Shown: piece by piece, positions 9,276 through 18,487 of the stretch
Layout of the letters: each line of letters begins with the position of its first letter
Numbering within the stretch: the stretch's first letter is position 1
Assembly (NCBI GenBank): GCA_026129745.1
Contig: JAHCHL010000003.1
Span: 62,001 to 126,000 of the forward strand
From: Fimbriimonadales bacterium
GTDB taxonomy: Bacteria > Armatimonadota > Fimbriimonadia > Fimbriimonadales > ATM1
Length of the DNA stretch: 64,000 bases
Direction: 5' to 3'
Notes under the pieces: model-generated
Told to the model about the DNA's origin: nothing
Seen by the model: only the letters and a program-made list of their open reading frames with translations
Databases searched by the model: none
Program-made: the position numbers and the translations under genes

Positions 9276-9763
9276 GGCTTACTGGGATCAGGATTCGATA
9301 AGACATCTTGAGTCCTTTGCCTTCGATAATCCAAGAGTGCCTTCTCGACTTTTGTGTTGGACCTTGCCAGGATCGCCGCTGCCAGAAGCGCCGCGTTGAT
9401 CGCACCCGCCTTTCCAATTGCAACCGTCGCAACGGGAACCCCAGCCGGCATCTGCACGATCGAAAGCAATGAGTCGAGCCCCTTCAGCGTCTTCGTTTCA
9501 ACCGGAACGCCGATCACCGGCAAGTGCGTTTTGCTCGCGGCCATGCCAGGAAGATGCGCCGCGCCACCAGCCCCCGCGATGATCACCTCGATCCCCCTTC
9601 CGGCAGCGCCATCGGCATACTCGAAGAGCAAATCTGGCGTGCGATGAGCAGAGACCACCCGTTTTTCATAGGGAACGCCGAGGGAGTCCAGGGTCTCCGC
9701 AGCGTGCTGCATCGTCTCCCAATCCGACTTCGAACCCATGATCAGACCGACGAGAGGCTGCAT
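9272..9763 (-). CDS. purE: N5-carboxyaminoimidazole ribonucleotide mutase
   Basis: Class I PurE (163 residues) that converts N5-CAIR, the PurK product, to CAIR. The signature [13 protein letters not shown] at the N-terminus, SAHRTPD and [13 protein letters not shown] are all present. Neighbouring purK supplies its substrate, so the pair forms the bacterial two-step route. It lies 9 bases after tdk. Confidence 0.97.
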   Translation of the reverse strand: MQPLVGLIMGSKSDWETMQHAAETLDSLGVPYEKRVVSAHRTPDLLFEYADGAAGRGIEVIIAGAGGAAHLPGMAASKTHLPVIGVPVETKTLKGLDSLLSIVQMPAGVPVATVAIGKAGAINAALLAAAILARSNTKVEKALLDYRRQRTQDVLSNPDPSKP

Positions 9764-9772
9764 AGCGAGAGT

Positions 9773-10366
9773 TTACCGGCGGCGAGGCACGCCCGTGATT
9801 CGATAGCACTTCCGGCAACGGGCCTCATAGGTTTCCGTCGCGCCGATTAAGATCAAGGGGTCTCCCCAAGCCGCCGGTTTCCCTTCGATAATCCTTTGTG
9901 TGTGGCTGGCGGCGGAACCGCATACCATACAAATCGCGCGAAGCTTGACGACTTCGTCCGCAATGGCCATCAGCCGCGCCATTGATCCAAACGGTTCTCG
10001 CCGGAAGTCTTGGTCGAGTCCGGCCAGAATGACGTGCATTCCCTTGTCTGCGAGTTCCATTGACAGATCCGGCAACTGATGGTCGAAAAACTGTGCTTCT
10101 TCGACAGCGACGACGTCGCTGCCAACATCGATGAGCTGCCGCAGTTCCCCTGTGGAATCGACGGGAGTAGCCTCGTGGGTGACTCCCATATGCGTCGCGA
10201 TTAGCGTTCGCTCATACCTCGCATCGAGCCTATGCTTGAACACCTGGACGCGCTGCTTAGCAAACATGGCCCTCCGAACCAAGCGAATCAGCTCCTCTGA
10301 CTTTCCGGCAAACATCGAACCTGTGATCACCGTGATTTGACCGCGACGTGACTTCATGGCGCCCAT
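9773..10366 (-). CDS. tdk: Thymidine kinase
   Basis: Type II thymidine kinase, about 197 residues. Walker [13 protein letters not shown], the DExx-like [10 protein letters not shown], and paired cysteines (CMVCG near residue 145 and CRKC near the C-terminus) for the structural zinc. It phosphorylates thymidine for salvage. The frame is open far upstream to 10855 but that part overlaps pntAA and has no kinase character. Starts at 10366 (MGAMKSRRG) and 10357 (MKSRRG) are both possible; neither has a strong ribosome site. Likely first gene of tdk-purE-purK. Confidence 0.93.
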   Translation of the reverse strand: MGAMKSRRGQITVITGSMFAGKSEELIRLVRRAMFAKQRVQVFKHRLDARYERTLIATHMGVTHEATPVDSTGELRQLIDVGSDVVAVEEAQFFDHQLPDLSMELADKGMHVILAGLDQDFRREPFGSMARLMAIADEVVKLRAICMVCGSAASHTQRIIEGKPAAWGDPLILIGATETYEARCRKCYRITGVPRRR

Positions 10367-10442
10367 TCTGAAAGAAGGAAAGCGTGTCGAGCTAACCGAA
10401 TCAGTAGAACGACGTGCGCGAGCAAGAAGGTAGTGGGCGGCC

Positions 10443-11591
10443 GTGATCATCGGTGTGCCCGCAGAATCCAGCCCGGGTGAGAAGCGAGTTGCTTTGACAC
10501 CTGACGGCGTGAAAACCCTGGCGTCCAAGGGCCTTGAGGTCGTTGTCGAATCGGGCGCAGGCCAAGGTGCCTGGGCCTCAGACGACGAATACTCCGCCGC
10601 CGGCGCAAAAATTGTCTCCAACGCAATCGAAGCAGCAGACCTTATCGTCAAAGTCATCGGACCAGAGGACGGATCTCCAGAAAGCGAGGCGATGAGGCTC
10701 AAACCCGGCAGCGCGCTCATAGCACTCCTGTTTCCGCACACCAACGTCGATACGATTGCAGTCCTCGCGCAGAGAAACATCACCGCATTTGCAATGGACC
10801 TCATGCCGAGAATCTCTCGCGCACAGAGCATGGACGCTTTATCATCGATGAGCACGATCGCAGGCTATCAAGCCGCATTGATCGCAGCGGAAAGACTTCC
10901 CAAATTCTTCCCAATGTTGATGACCGCAGCAGGAACACTTCCTCCAGCAAGAGTCCTCATCATCGGTGCCGGAGTTGCGGGATTGCAAGCGATTGCCACA
11001 TGCCGCCGACTTGGCGCGATGGTCGAAGCGTTCGACGTCCGACCCGCAGTCAAAGAGCAGATTCAAAGCCTCGGCGCAAAGTTCATCGACCTCGGCCTTT
11101 CAGCAGAAGAGGCAGAAGATGCGGGAGGCTATGCAAAGGAAGTCAGCGGAACGACTCACGCAAAAGAACTCGAAGTCATTGCATCGAGGCTGCCGAAATG
11201 CGATGTCGTGATAACGACTGCGCTCATTCCCGGACGCCACGCTCCGACGCTCATTACAAAGGAAATGGTGCGCCTGATGCAGCCGGGCTCGATTATCATC
11301 GACTTGGCCGCCGTCAACGGCGGAAACTGTGAAGCGACGTTGCCGGGTCAAACAACCGAATTCGAAGGCGTAACGATCATTGCGCCGCTCGATCTTCCTT
11401 CAAAGATGGCCGTGCATGCGAGCCGAATGTACTCGAAGAACATCACGGAGTTTCTTGGACACCTCATTCCCAATAAAGAACTTGTCCTCGATCTATCTGA
11501 TGAAATTACGCATGGCACACTCGTAACGCATGAAGGACGTATCACGCACGAACCGACAAGACTGAAGCTCGAAAGGTCGAAGAAAGCATGA
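10443..11591 (+). CDS. pntAA: NAD(P) transhydrogenase subunit alpha part 1 (NAD-binding)
   Basis: 382 residues, the soluble domain I of proton-translocating transhydrogenase. The segments [26 protein letters not shown] and [22 protein letters not shown] identify PntA rather than alanine dehydrogenase. It binds NAD(H) and passes hydride to NADP in domain III (pntB). Start GTG at 10443; it overlaps pntAB by 4 bases. The 76-base gap to tdk must hold divergent promoters. Confidence 0.95.
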   Translation: MIIGVPAESSPGEKRVALTPDGVKTLASKGLEVVVESGAGQGAWASDDEYSAAGAKIVSNAIEAADLIVKVIGPEDGSPESEAMRLKPGSALIALLFPHTNVDTIAVLAQRNITAFAMDLMPRISRAQSMDALSSMSTIAGYQAALIAAERLPKFFPMLMTAAGTLPPARVLIIGAGVAGLQAIATCRRLGAMVEAFDVRPAVKEQIQSLGAKFIDLGLSAEEAEDAGGYAKEVSGTTHAKELEVIASRLPKCDVVITTALIPGRHAPTLITKEMVRLMQPGSIIIDLAAVNGGNCEATLPGQTTEFEGVTIIAPLDLPSKMAVHASRMYSKNITEFLGHLIPNKELVLDLSDEITHGTLVTHEGRITHEPTRLKLERSKKA

Positions 11592-11890
11592 CGCTCATAA
11601 CGGTAATCACCATTTTCATTCTCGCAGTGTTTGTCGGACTTGAAATCATCACGAAGGTCCCGCCGATCCTGCACACGCCGTTGATGTCAGCGACGAACGC
11701 GATTCATGGCGTCATCTTGGTCGGAGCGCTGATCGTGCTCGCGCATGCACACTCCCCTGCCGCGATTGTTCTCGGAATGATCGCGGTCGTATTCGCGACT
11801 CTCAACGTCGTTGGCGGGTTTGTCGTTACGGATCGAATGCTTGAAATGTTTAAGCGAAGGCCGGACCACTCGGAGAAGAAGAATGACTGA
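11588..11890 (+). CDS. pntAB: NAD(P) transhydrogenase subunit alpha part 2 (membrane)
   Basis: 100-residue membrane subunit with three hydrophobic segments (VITIFILAVFVGLEII, IHGVILVGALIVLAH, AAIVLGMIAVVFATLNVVGGFVVT). The VPPILHTPLMSATNAIHG stretch is characteristic of domain II. With PntB it forms the proton channel. ATGA overlap with pntAA and 8-base overlap with pntB, so all three are one transcript. Confidence 0.95.
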   Translation: MTLITVITIFILAVFVGLEIITKVPPILHTPLMSATNAIHGVILVGALIVLAHAHSPAAIVLGMIAVVFATLNVVGGFVVTDRMLEMFKRRPDHSEKKND

Positions 11891-13277
11891 CCACTGGTTG
11901 GTCGAACTCGGTTACCTCATCGGCGCGGTGCTATTCATCCTCGCCCTCAAGCTTCTTAACTCGCCAAAGACTGCAAGGAGGGGCAATTGGCTTGCAGCGC
12001 TCGGAATGGCGATCGCACTTGGAACGGTTGGTTTCAGTCTCGGCGAAGTCGAAACTCGAAATTACATTTTCATTGCAATTGCCGTCGCTGCAGGCACTAT
12101 TATCGGATCGATTTCTGCCAAGCGCGTTCAGATGACCGCGATGCCGCAAATGGTGGCGCTTTTCAATGGAGTCGGCGGTGGAGCGGTCGCTCTTGTCGCG
12201 ATGATCGAGTTCATGGCATCTGGAAACGAGCGCCTGCTTCCTGTGCCGTTAGTAACCGCAGTTCTCAGTGCGATCATCGGATCGATTTCGTTTTCAGGAA
12301 GCATGATTGCTTACGGCAAACTTCAGGAGCTGATGCCCGGCAAGCCAATTCTTTATCCGGGCGATAAGGTTGTGACAGCGCTCGTGTTGATGACCGTCAT
12401 CGCATTGGCTGTGCTGCCGATTGCAGGCTCCACGTCCGTGGCGCTGTTCGCCGCGCTCATTGGATTGGCCACGATTCTTGGCATACTTATGGTGCTCCCA
12501 ATTGGCGGCGCCGATATGCCCGTCGTGATTTCATTGCTGAACTCATTTACCGGACTCGCTGCTGGACTTGCTGGCTTTGTGCTTGGTAATACTGCTTTGC
12601 TTATCGGCGGCGGACTTGTCGGAGCGAGCGGACTGATTCTTACGCTGCAAATGTGCTCAGCGATGAATAGATCGCTCGAAAACGTTCTCTTTGGAGCATT
12701 CGGTGCAGCAAAGTCCGAAGGTGGCGAAGGCACCACAGCAAAGGGCAGAATGCGGAGTTACTCCGTTGAAGATGCCGCGATCATCTTCGCGAGCGCACGA
12801 TCGGTCATCATCGTTCCGGGTTACGGACTCGCTGTCGCACAAGCGCAGCACGTCGTCAAAGAACTAACGGAAAAATTGGAAGAACGCGGCATTCAAGTGA
12901 AGTTCGCAATTCATCCAGTCGCAGGAAGAATGCCGGGTCATATGAACGTACTTCTTGCAGAAGCGGACATTTCCTACGACCACTTGTTCGATCTTGAGGA
13001 AATCAATTCTGAATTTCCAGAGACGGATGTTGCGCTTGTGATCGGCGCGAATGACGTTGTCAACCCGGCCGCAAGAACAGACAAGTCGTCACCGATCTAC
13101 GGCATGCCGATCCTCGATGTTGACAAAGCGAAGACTGTGATCGTTTCGAAACGCGGCATGGGAGCAGGTTTCGCAGGAATCGAAAACGAACTGTTCCTAA
13201 GAGAAAACACAGTCATGGTGTTTGGGGACGCAAAGTCAACGATGACCAAGCTTGTCGCCGCGCTCGACGATTTCTAA
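11883..13277 (+). CDS. pntB: NAD(P) transhydrogenase subunit beta
   Basis: 464 residues. The N-terminal half is a multi-spanning membrane domain; the C-terminal domain III binds NADP(H), seen in IIVPGYGLAVAQAQH, HPVAGRMPGHMNVLLAEA, GANDVVNPAA and KRGMGAGFAG. The enzyme couples proton entry to NADPH formation. The open frame extends upstream to 11811, but MTDHWLVELGYLIGAVLF at 11883 is the natural start and lies in the pntAB stop region. Its stop overlaps the convergent receiver-like gene by 4 bases. Confidence 0.95.
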   Translation: MTDHWLVELGYLIGAVLFILALKLLNSPKTARRGNWLAALGMAIALGTVGFSLGEVETRNYIFIAIAVAAGTIIGSISAKRVQMTAMPQMVALFNGVGGGAVALVAMIEFMASGNERLLPVPLVTAVLSAIIGSISFSGSMIAYGKLQELMPGKPILYPGDKVVTALVLMTVIALAVLPIAGSTSVALFAALIGLATILGILMVLPIGGADMPVVISLLNSFTGLAAGLAGFVLGNTALLIGGGLVGASGLILTLQMCSAMNRSLENVLFGAFGAAKSEGGEGTTAKGRMRSYSVEDAAIIFASARSVIIVPGYGLAVAQAQHVVKELTEKLEERGIQVKFAIHPVAGRMPGHMNVLLAEADISYDHLFDLEEINSEFPETDVALVIGANDVVNPAARTDKSSPIYGMPILDVDKAKTVIVSKRGMGAGFAGIENELFLRENTVMVFGDAKSTMTKLVAALDDF

Positions 13278-13621
13278 ACGTTTACAAACTGTCCGATCAT
13301 CGCAGGAAGTTTTTCGATAGGAACGAATACTGCATTGGGAAACTTCTTTTTGGCGACATTCACCTTGTCGGGCGCGCCACCGACGAAAATGATCGGAATG
13401 CTTCGGCGAGACTCGGATTCCCAAATCCATTCGGCGACGCTCCGTCCATGCGATGGCAGCCGCTCGAGCGAAATGATAACCAAGTCGGGTCGATAATTGA
13501 CCCATCGATCGAACACATTTGGATTCCATTGAGTTCGAACTGAATGGCCTTCTCGTGTGAGCGGGATCGCAAGCGACTCTATCTCCGATTGGTCCCAATG
13601 GACGATGTAAACGTTCGCCAT
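13274..13621 (-). CDS. CheY-like receiver domain protein lacking the phospho-acceptor Asp
   Basis: 115 residues with the alternating pattern of a response-regulator receiver: ANVYIVHWDQSE at the N-terminus, PDLVIISLERLPS in the middle and IPIIFVGGAP with a later conserved Lys region. Active receivers have Asp in the middle motif (for example LVLLDL); here the position is Ser (IISL). It probably cannot be phosphorylated in the standard way and may act as a phosphate-independent adaptor. No output domain or histidine kinase is next to it. Moderate confidence in fold, none in partner. Confidence 0.55.
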   Translation of the reverse strand: MANVYIVHWDQSEIESLAIPLTREGHSVRTQWNPNVFDRWVNYRPDLVIISLERLPSHGRSVAEWIWESESRRSIPIIFVGGAPDKVNVAKKKFPNAVFVPIEKLPAMIGQFVNV

Positions 13622-13652
13622 AAACTGTTTGGTGCTTCGACGGATGGATCCT

Positions 13653-13729
13653 TGGTGGGCCCAGGTAGATTCGAACTACCGACCTCGCCCTTATCAGGGG
13701 CGCGCTCTAACCAACTGAGCTATGAGCCC
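13653..13729 (-). tRNA. tRNA-Ile (GAT anticodon)
   Basis: A full cloverleaf reads on the minus strand. The acceptor pairs GGGCTCA with TGGGCCC, the D arm is AGCTCAGTTGGTTAGAGC, the loop CTGATAA gives anticodon GAT, and the T arm contains TTCGAAT. The CCA end is encoded (13653-13655). It is head to head with tRNA-Ala and not within an rRNA operon. Confidence 0.97.
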
Positions 13730-13814
13730 ATCGGCGAGCGCGAAGTATACCTTGGCAATGGCACCGCCTCCCGTTCGAAATCGTTCGTTCAAGGTAGAAT
13801 CCGATCTCCCGCGT

Positions 13815-13890
13815 GGGGGCATAGCTCAGCTGGGAGAGCACCTGCTTTGCAAGCAGGGGGTCAGGGGTTCGAATCCCCTTGCCTCCACCA
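13815..13890 (+). tRNA. tRNA-Ala (TGC anticodon)
   Basis: The acceptor pairs GGGGGCA with TGCCTCC (one G-T pair). The anticodon arm CCTGCTTTGCAAGCAGG gives anticodon TGC, the T arm has TTCGAAT, and CCA is encoded at 13888-13890. An A/T-rich TAGAAT at about 13794 could be its -10 box. Divergent from tRNA-Ile 85 bases away. Confidence 0.97.
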
Positions 13891-13896
13891 AGAAGC

Positions 13897-15114
13897 CTAC
13901 TCACCTAAATCTCGGAGTCGTTTTTCTGTCGTTTCGCGTAAATGGGTCCGTTGCTTCGCAGTGAAAGGCAGCGAGTCATACGTGTATAAATTCTTTGCGA
14001 CTTGATCAGTTAATTTCTTAAGCATTAGCCGCACTGCATCCGATGGAACTCCGATTCTCCCTGCCATAGCGATAAAGTCTCGGGATTTGATGTTGTCGTC
14101 TCGCCCTTCGACTTTCAAGGCCATTTTGTTGTCGCCATAAGGCAGCGTGCTAAGGACATCATACGCTGGCGACAGTTCAATGCGACCTTCTGGCTTAGTG
14201 ATTAGACTAATGTTCTTAGCATGCAGATCACCATTGGCGATGAGGTATGAGAACGCATAAAGTCGAAGACACTTAAGCACTTCAGCCTTAGGTGCCGTTG
14301 CAAATTCAAGAATGCCTTGCAAAACCTCGGCAAACGAAACGGTGTACTTCGACGCTGGGTATTTGTCCAAGAATTGACAAGCGTCTTCGACGTGCAGTTT
14401 GGAAGCTTGCTGCGTTTTCGGATCCACCTCCCGATCGAATCGCTTAACAAGCAAGCCGGACATTCCAGCGGAGTCGAAGACGACGCGGGCTTGAGCTGCA
14501 TCAATGCGACATGTCTTAGCAAACTTGAGAAAGAACGCTTCATTCGCCACAAGTTCGGGCTTGTCAGGAGGGTTCAATTTGAGGATGAATTCACCGGCAC
14601 TCAACTTGCCTCGAATCGGCATGGACATCATCTGTGCAGAGACCTTTTGATGAACGCCTGCAATGGATTTCTCGGCAAGCGCCCGCTCACCGACGACTTT
14701 TTGCCAAACGTCATCGAAGGTGATTGACGCTAAACGTTCGATGTCAATTTGAGCCGGTGAGTCAGCCAAAATCTGTCCGTCTGGGACAACACTCACATCG
14801 CCGACAAAATCTGGGCCTGCTGCAAGCAATAGTGTGAACTGATCGTCGAGCGATGTCTTGACCGCGTCCTTGATCGCAACAAGCCTTGCGCCTTCCGGTA
14901 GCAAACCCGCAAAGAATGGGGGAACGGAACCTCCTCCTGCCGTAAATTCGCGACGAGCGAACGGCAGACGAAACGAGATTCCACCAGGCTTGTCGATGTG
15001 TCTCTGATCATATCGGAACACGGACCCAATGTCGGTCCGTTCGAGCGCGCCAACAAGCTCTGAGCCCCGATAGACGTCCGCTCGGTTGACTGACTTGAAG
15101 TCGCTATGCATCAT
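13897..15114 (-). CDS. hipA: HipA family serine/threonine kinase toxin
   Basis: 405 residues from the ATG at 15114, 11 bases inside the end of hipB. HipA proteins phosphorylate targets such as aminoacyl-tRNA synthetases and cause growth arrest or persistence. The N-terminal HipA_N domain (VYRGSELVGALERTD) is followed by the glycine-rich nucleotide loop (SIAGVHQKVSA, about 150-160), the catalytic loop NGDLHAKNIS (D296, N301) and the metal-binding LSPAYDVLST (D319). All key kinase residues are present, so it looks active. An upstream extension of the frame to 15261 overlaps hipB and is not needed. It ends 7 bases from tRNA-Ala. Confidence 0.9.
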   Translation of the reverse strand: MMHSDFKSVNRADVYRGSELVGALERTDIGSVFRYDQRHIDKPGGISFRLPFARREFTAGGGSVPPFFAGLLPEGARLVAIKDAVKTSLDDQFTLLLAAGPDFVGDVSVVPDGQILADSPAQIDIERLASITFDDVWQKVVGERALAEKSIAGVHQKVSAQMMSMPIRGKLSAGEFILKLNPPDKPELVANEAFFLKFAKTCRIDAAQARVVFDSAGMSGLLVKRFDREVDPKTQQASKLHVEDACQFLDKYPASKYTVSFAEVLQGILEFATAPKAEVLKCLRLYAFSYLIANGDLHAKNISLITKPEGRIELSPAYDVLSTLPYGDNKMALKVEGRDDNIKSRDFIAMAGRIGVPSDAVRLMLKKLTDQVAKNLYTYDSLPFTAKQRTHLRETTEKRLRDLGE

Positions 15115-15358
15115 CGAACGAAAGCCCCCGTTGCCCATCTGATAGCCTGAGTTCGAACCCAAGGGTGGACAGGACAGAAACCGCCATGTCAAAGCGAACG
15201 GTCGGCTTTCCCTTCTCAAGTTCGCGCACGAAGAGCTCTGAACAGCCCGACAAGGCGGCAACCTCCGCCTGGGTCATACGCATGGACTTGCGCCTGGCAG
15301 CGATCCTTCTGCCAAACCGTCGGTAAAGTTCATCGCTCGAATTTCGATGTGATCGCAT
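15104..15358 (-). CDS. hipB: HipB-like XRE-family antitoxin and repressor
   Basis: 84 residues with a classical helix-turn-helix (MTQAEVAALSGCSELFVRE) and the HipB-type tail GKPTVRFDMAVSVLSTLG. It should bind HipA and repress the operon. It precedes hipA with an 11-base overlap, the usual antitoxin-first order. A symmetric set of inverted repeats lies directly upstream and partly over its first codons (15349-15417). ATG at 15358. Confidence 0.88.
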   Translation of the reverse strand: MRSHRNSSDELYRRFGRRIAARRKSMRMTQAEVAALSGCSELFVRELEKGKPTVRFDMAVSVLSTLGFELRLSDGQRGLSFDDA

Positions 15359-15417
15359 TGGTTTTATGCATTCTGAGTGATTTCAAGTCACAAAATCAAG
15401 TAAAACGAAGCGATCAC
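15349..15417. promoter_or_regulatory. Probable HipB operator array
   Basis: A near-perfect 15-base palindrome, GTGATTTCAAGTCAC (15377-15391), lies midway between an outer inverted pair, GTGATCGC (15349-15356) and GCGATCAC (15410-15417). The centres agree within one base (about 15383). All half-sites share GTGA/TCAC. This is what an autoregulated hipBA promoter would look like, though binding is inferred. Confidence 0.55.
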
Positions 15418-15526
15418 TGTGTTTGAGCTAAATAGAGAAATCTCCAAGGCGTATAATCATCAAAAACGATGCGACCGCTTCGATTTGCGCCAGATTGACC
15501 TCGTCGGCCTGGCCGGACTATCATGA

Positions 15527-17755
15527 ATGACCATGGTCTGCGTTGCCCCGATACTCCTTCTTGCCTTCGCGACTTCGACAGCGAATGAGCCTTACGCCCC
15601 TTCCCGAGAAGAGATCGCTCGGTCCTACCAGCGCGCATCTGAGATCACGCGAGCCAGAAACACCGTTCTCAACATGACCCTGACTCCGAATTGGATCGGA
15701 TCAGGTCACGCGCTCTGGTACAAAAAGCAACTGCCCGGCGGACGCCACGAGTATCTTCGTGTCGATTCAAAAACCGGTCAGAAAGCGCAACTCTTCGACC
15801 ACACGAAGATCGCGCAGTCTTTGTCGACCGCGTGGAGTGCGAACATCGATGCGACAAGACTTCCTCTCGACGAGATGCAATTCGCGGACGATGAAAAATC
15901 GCTGACGATTGTTCGCGAGAACCAAAACTGGCGCGTCGATCTGGAAACGTATGAATGCACTCGCATAACGCGCGAAACACAAAGGCAGCCGCAAGGCGGT
16001 AGGCCAGGACTCTCTCCCGATGGCAAGCTCCGCTATGAATTGCGCGACGGCAAATTGCTCGTGTTCGAAACAGCCACGAACACACATAAGTTCGAATCGA
16101 CGAGCACTGACTTCGCATCGGCGTCATGGGCACCCAATTCACGGCACATCGCAGCGTTTCGAGTGATTCCAGGCGACCGCAAGCAGGTGTATCTCATCAC
16201 TTCATCTCCGCGCGACGGAGGCCGAGCCACGTTCTCCGCACGCGACTATGATTTGCCCGGCGACAAACTTGACACTTATGAAACGTTTGTCATCGACGCG
16301 AACGAAGGAACCGAAATCAAAAGCGACCTCGAACCGTTTTGGACCGGCGGCAGACCCTGGGCAAGTCCACCGCGCGCGCAATGGCGAGGCAACGAAGGTC
16401 GATTCTTCATCCAACTTACAGAAAGAGGCTACCAAGCCGTCAGGGTCGTCGCGATCGATTTGCAAACAGCAAAAGCGACGACAATCATCGACGAGCGATC
16501 GAATACTTTCGTCGATACGACGGCGCTCCTAAGACGAGACTTGACGAAAACGAACGAGATAATCTGGCGATCTGAACGAGACGGTTTCGGACGCCTATAC
16601 CTACATGACTTGCAAACTGGAAACCTCAAGAATGTGATCACTCCTCCCGGCTGGGTTGTTAGATCCATCGAGCATGTCGATGAAGAAGCGAGAACGATAA
16701 CTTTCAGCGCAAACAACACGAAACAAGACCAAGACCCTTATTTCATCCATTTCTTTCGAGTGGGTCTCGATGGGCAAAATCTCGTCAGACTGACCGAATC
16801 GAACGGCCAACATCGTGTGAGCTTCTCCCCCGACAGAAACACCATCTTAGCCACTTGGTCGAGAGTCGATTCTCCTCCGGTGCATGAATTGCGAAACGCA
16901 ACTACTGGCCAGTTGATATCCATTGTCGAACAAGCGGACATAACGGCTTGGGAGCAATATGGAATCAGGCTTCCCGAAGTGTTCGTCGCAAAAGGGCGAG
17001 ATGGCGAAACGGACATCTGGGGAATCGTCTGCCGACCTCGTGAGTTCGATCCGAACAAAAAATATCCGATCATTGAAAACATTTATGCAGGACCCCACGA
17101 TTCGTTCGTGCCAAAGACTTTCTCGCCCCTGACGCGCATGCAAGAACTGGCCGAACTTGGATTTATCGTCGTGCAAATCGATGGAATGGGAACTCGCAAT
17201 CGGGGCAAGAAGTTTCACGATGTGTGTTGGCAAAACATTGCAGACGCTGGTTTTCCGGATCGAATACTCTGGATGAGAGCGCTCGCAGAGCGCTATCCAT
17301 ATGTCGACGTCGAACGAGTTGGCGTTTACGGTACATCGGCAGGCGGCCAAAGCTCGACGGGTGCGCTGCTGTTCCATCCGGAGTTCTATAAAGTCGCCGT
17401 CTCCTCGTGCGGTTGCCATGACAATCGAATGGACAAGTTCTGGTGGAACGAACAGTGGATGGGATATCCCGTCGGAAAGCACTACGAAGAACAATCCAAC
17501 ATTACGAACGCATCGAAACTGCAAGGCAAACTGATGTTAATCCTCGGAGAACTCGACACAAACGTTCCGCCGGAGTCGACACTAAGGCTTGTCGATGCAC
17601 TCATTCGCGCGAACAAAGACTTCGATTTCCTGATGATTCCGAACGGAGGTCACACGGACGGCGGAGCATACGGAGAACAAAGGCGCCGCGATTTCTTCGT
17701 GCGGCATTTGCATGGCGTCGAACCTCCGGACAGAAACGCGCCCAGACAAAGGTGA
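15527..17755 (+). CDS. Secreted S9-family (dipeptidyl peptidase IV-like) serine peptidase
   Basis: 742 residues with an N-terminal signal peptide (VCVAPILLLAFATSTANE). A beta-propeller region with DPP-IV-like segments occupies most of the protein, then the alpha/beta hydrolase domain. Catalytic residues are visible: Ser604 in GVYGTSAGGQ, Asp677 in GELDTNVPP and His709 in NGGHTDGG. Such enzymes clip dipeptides from peptides in the periplasm or outside the cell. Start ATG at 15527; a second ATG two codons later is equally possible. It stands alone between divergent hipB and a convergent gene. Confidence 0.9.
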   Translation: MTMVCVAPILLLAFATSTANEPYAPSREEIARSYQRASEITRARNTVLNMTLTPNWIGSGHALWYKKQLPGGRHEYLRVDSKTGQKAQLFDHTKIAQSLSTAWSANIDATRLPLDEMQFADDEKSLTIVRENQNWRVDLETYECTRITRETQRQPQGGRPGLSPDGKLRYELRDGKLLVFETATNTHKFESTSTDFASASWAPNSRHIAAFRVIPGDRKQVYLITSSPRDGGRATFSARDYDLPGDKLDTYETFVIDANEGTEIKSDLEPFWTGGRPWASPPRAQWRGNEGRFFIQLTERGYQAVRVVAIDLQTAKATTIIDERSNTFVDTTALLRRDLTKTNEIIWRSERDGFGRLYLHDLQTGNLKNVITPPGWVVRSIEHVDEEARTITFSANNTKQDQDPYFIHFFRVGLDGQNLVRLTESNGQHRVSFSPDRNTILATWSRVDSPPVHELRNATTGQLISIVEQADITAWEQYGIRLPEVFVAKGRDGETDIWGIVCRPREFDPNKKYPIIENIYAGPHDSFVPKTFSPLTRMQELAELGFIVVQIDGMGTRNRGKKFHDVCWQNIADAGFPDRILWMRALAERYPYVDVERVGVYGTSAGGQSSTGALLFHPEFYKVAVSSCGCHDNRMDKFWWNEQWMGYPVGKHYEEQSNITNASKLQGKLMLILGELDTNVPPESTLRLVDALIRANKDFDFLMIPNGGHTDGGAYGEQRRRDFFVRHLHGVEPPDRNAPRQR

Positions 17756-17771
17756 AAGCGCCTACGAGCGG

Positions 17772-18404
17772 CTAATGCCCATGGCCTTCATGCCCGGGTG
17801 GATCTGTCAAAGGCTCCACGGGCACTGCGCCCTGCCTCGCGGGCTGCTGCGGTTCATCCGGCAATCCCTGCTCCCGATTTCGTTTGATCGTTTCCCAAGC
17901 TGGATTCAGCTCCTTGGGTACGTAGTGGATCGTGCCAGTCGTATACCAAGGCTTCGCCGGTTCGTCGTCGACTTGCACGGTCCCAGCCATTCCCGTCTGG
18001 GGATCGAATTCTCCGTAGAGGCGAGCGATGCCAATTCCGCGCCACACCATATTCAGGTCTCCCCCGAACCACTGGAAGTTGCGCCACTCGCCGTCGAGCG
18101 TAACCTTGCCCTTTCCGAACCACACCATCCGGCCGTGGCCCTCGTACTCCTTGCGAATGTTTCCCTCGAAAACGGGATCTGCGCCCTTGTAATCGCTGAG
18201 AAGAATCGTCCCCCGAAAGTTCATTTCGATGCGGCCTTTGCCCTTCGGGAGTGAAAACGACCCCAAAGTCGTTTCGAGGCGCATAATGCCGGGCGAAAGC
18301 GTCTGCTCAGGGGCCTCCGAAGCGCCACCTTGCGCGAAAACGAGTCGCCCAACGAAAGCGCCGGCGACAACCGTGGCAAGGCCAATCATCCAAATCTTCT
18401 GCAT
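17772..18404 (-). CDS. Secreted protein of unknown function with His-rich C-terminus
   Basis: About 210 residues from the ATG at 18404, which gives a clean signal peptide (MQKIWMIGLATVVAGAFVGRLVFAQ). The frame is open to 18443 but the added 13 residues spoil it. The mature part is rich in beta-like repeats (RIEMNFRGTILLSDYKG, KGKVTLDGEWRNFQWFGGDLNMVWRG) that resemble a single-sheet or bactofilin/OstA-like fold, followed by a proline-rich stretch and a final HEGHGH that could bind metal. Divergent from ccmE, 83 bases away. I do not recognise the family. Confidence 0.7.
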   Translation of the reverse strand: MQKIWMIGLATVVAGAFVGRLVFAQGGASEAPEQTLSPGIMRLETTLGSFSLPKGKGRIEMNFRGTILLSDYKGADPVFEGNIRKEYEGHGRMVWFGKGKVTLDGEWRNFQWFGGDLNMVWRGIGIARLYGEFDPQTGMAGTVQVDDEPAKPWYTTGTIHYVPKELNPAWETIKRNREQGLPDEPQQPARQGAVPVEPLTDPPGHEGHGH

Positions 18405-18487
18405 CGGGGTTTCCAAACGACTCGGACAAGAGCCGGGTTCCACATTGTACCGGCGCGAGAACGGCGGCGTATTCTAAAATAGAAGTT

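Noticed and set aside
10367-10855. N-terminal extension of thymidine kinase
   Set aside because: It overlaps pntAA on the other strand and the added sequence has no kinase features; the Walker motif begins only a few residues after the internal start.
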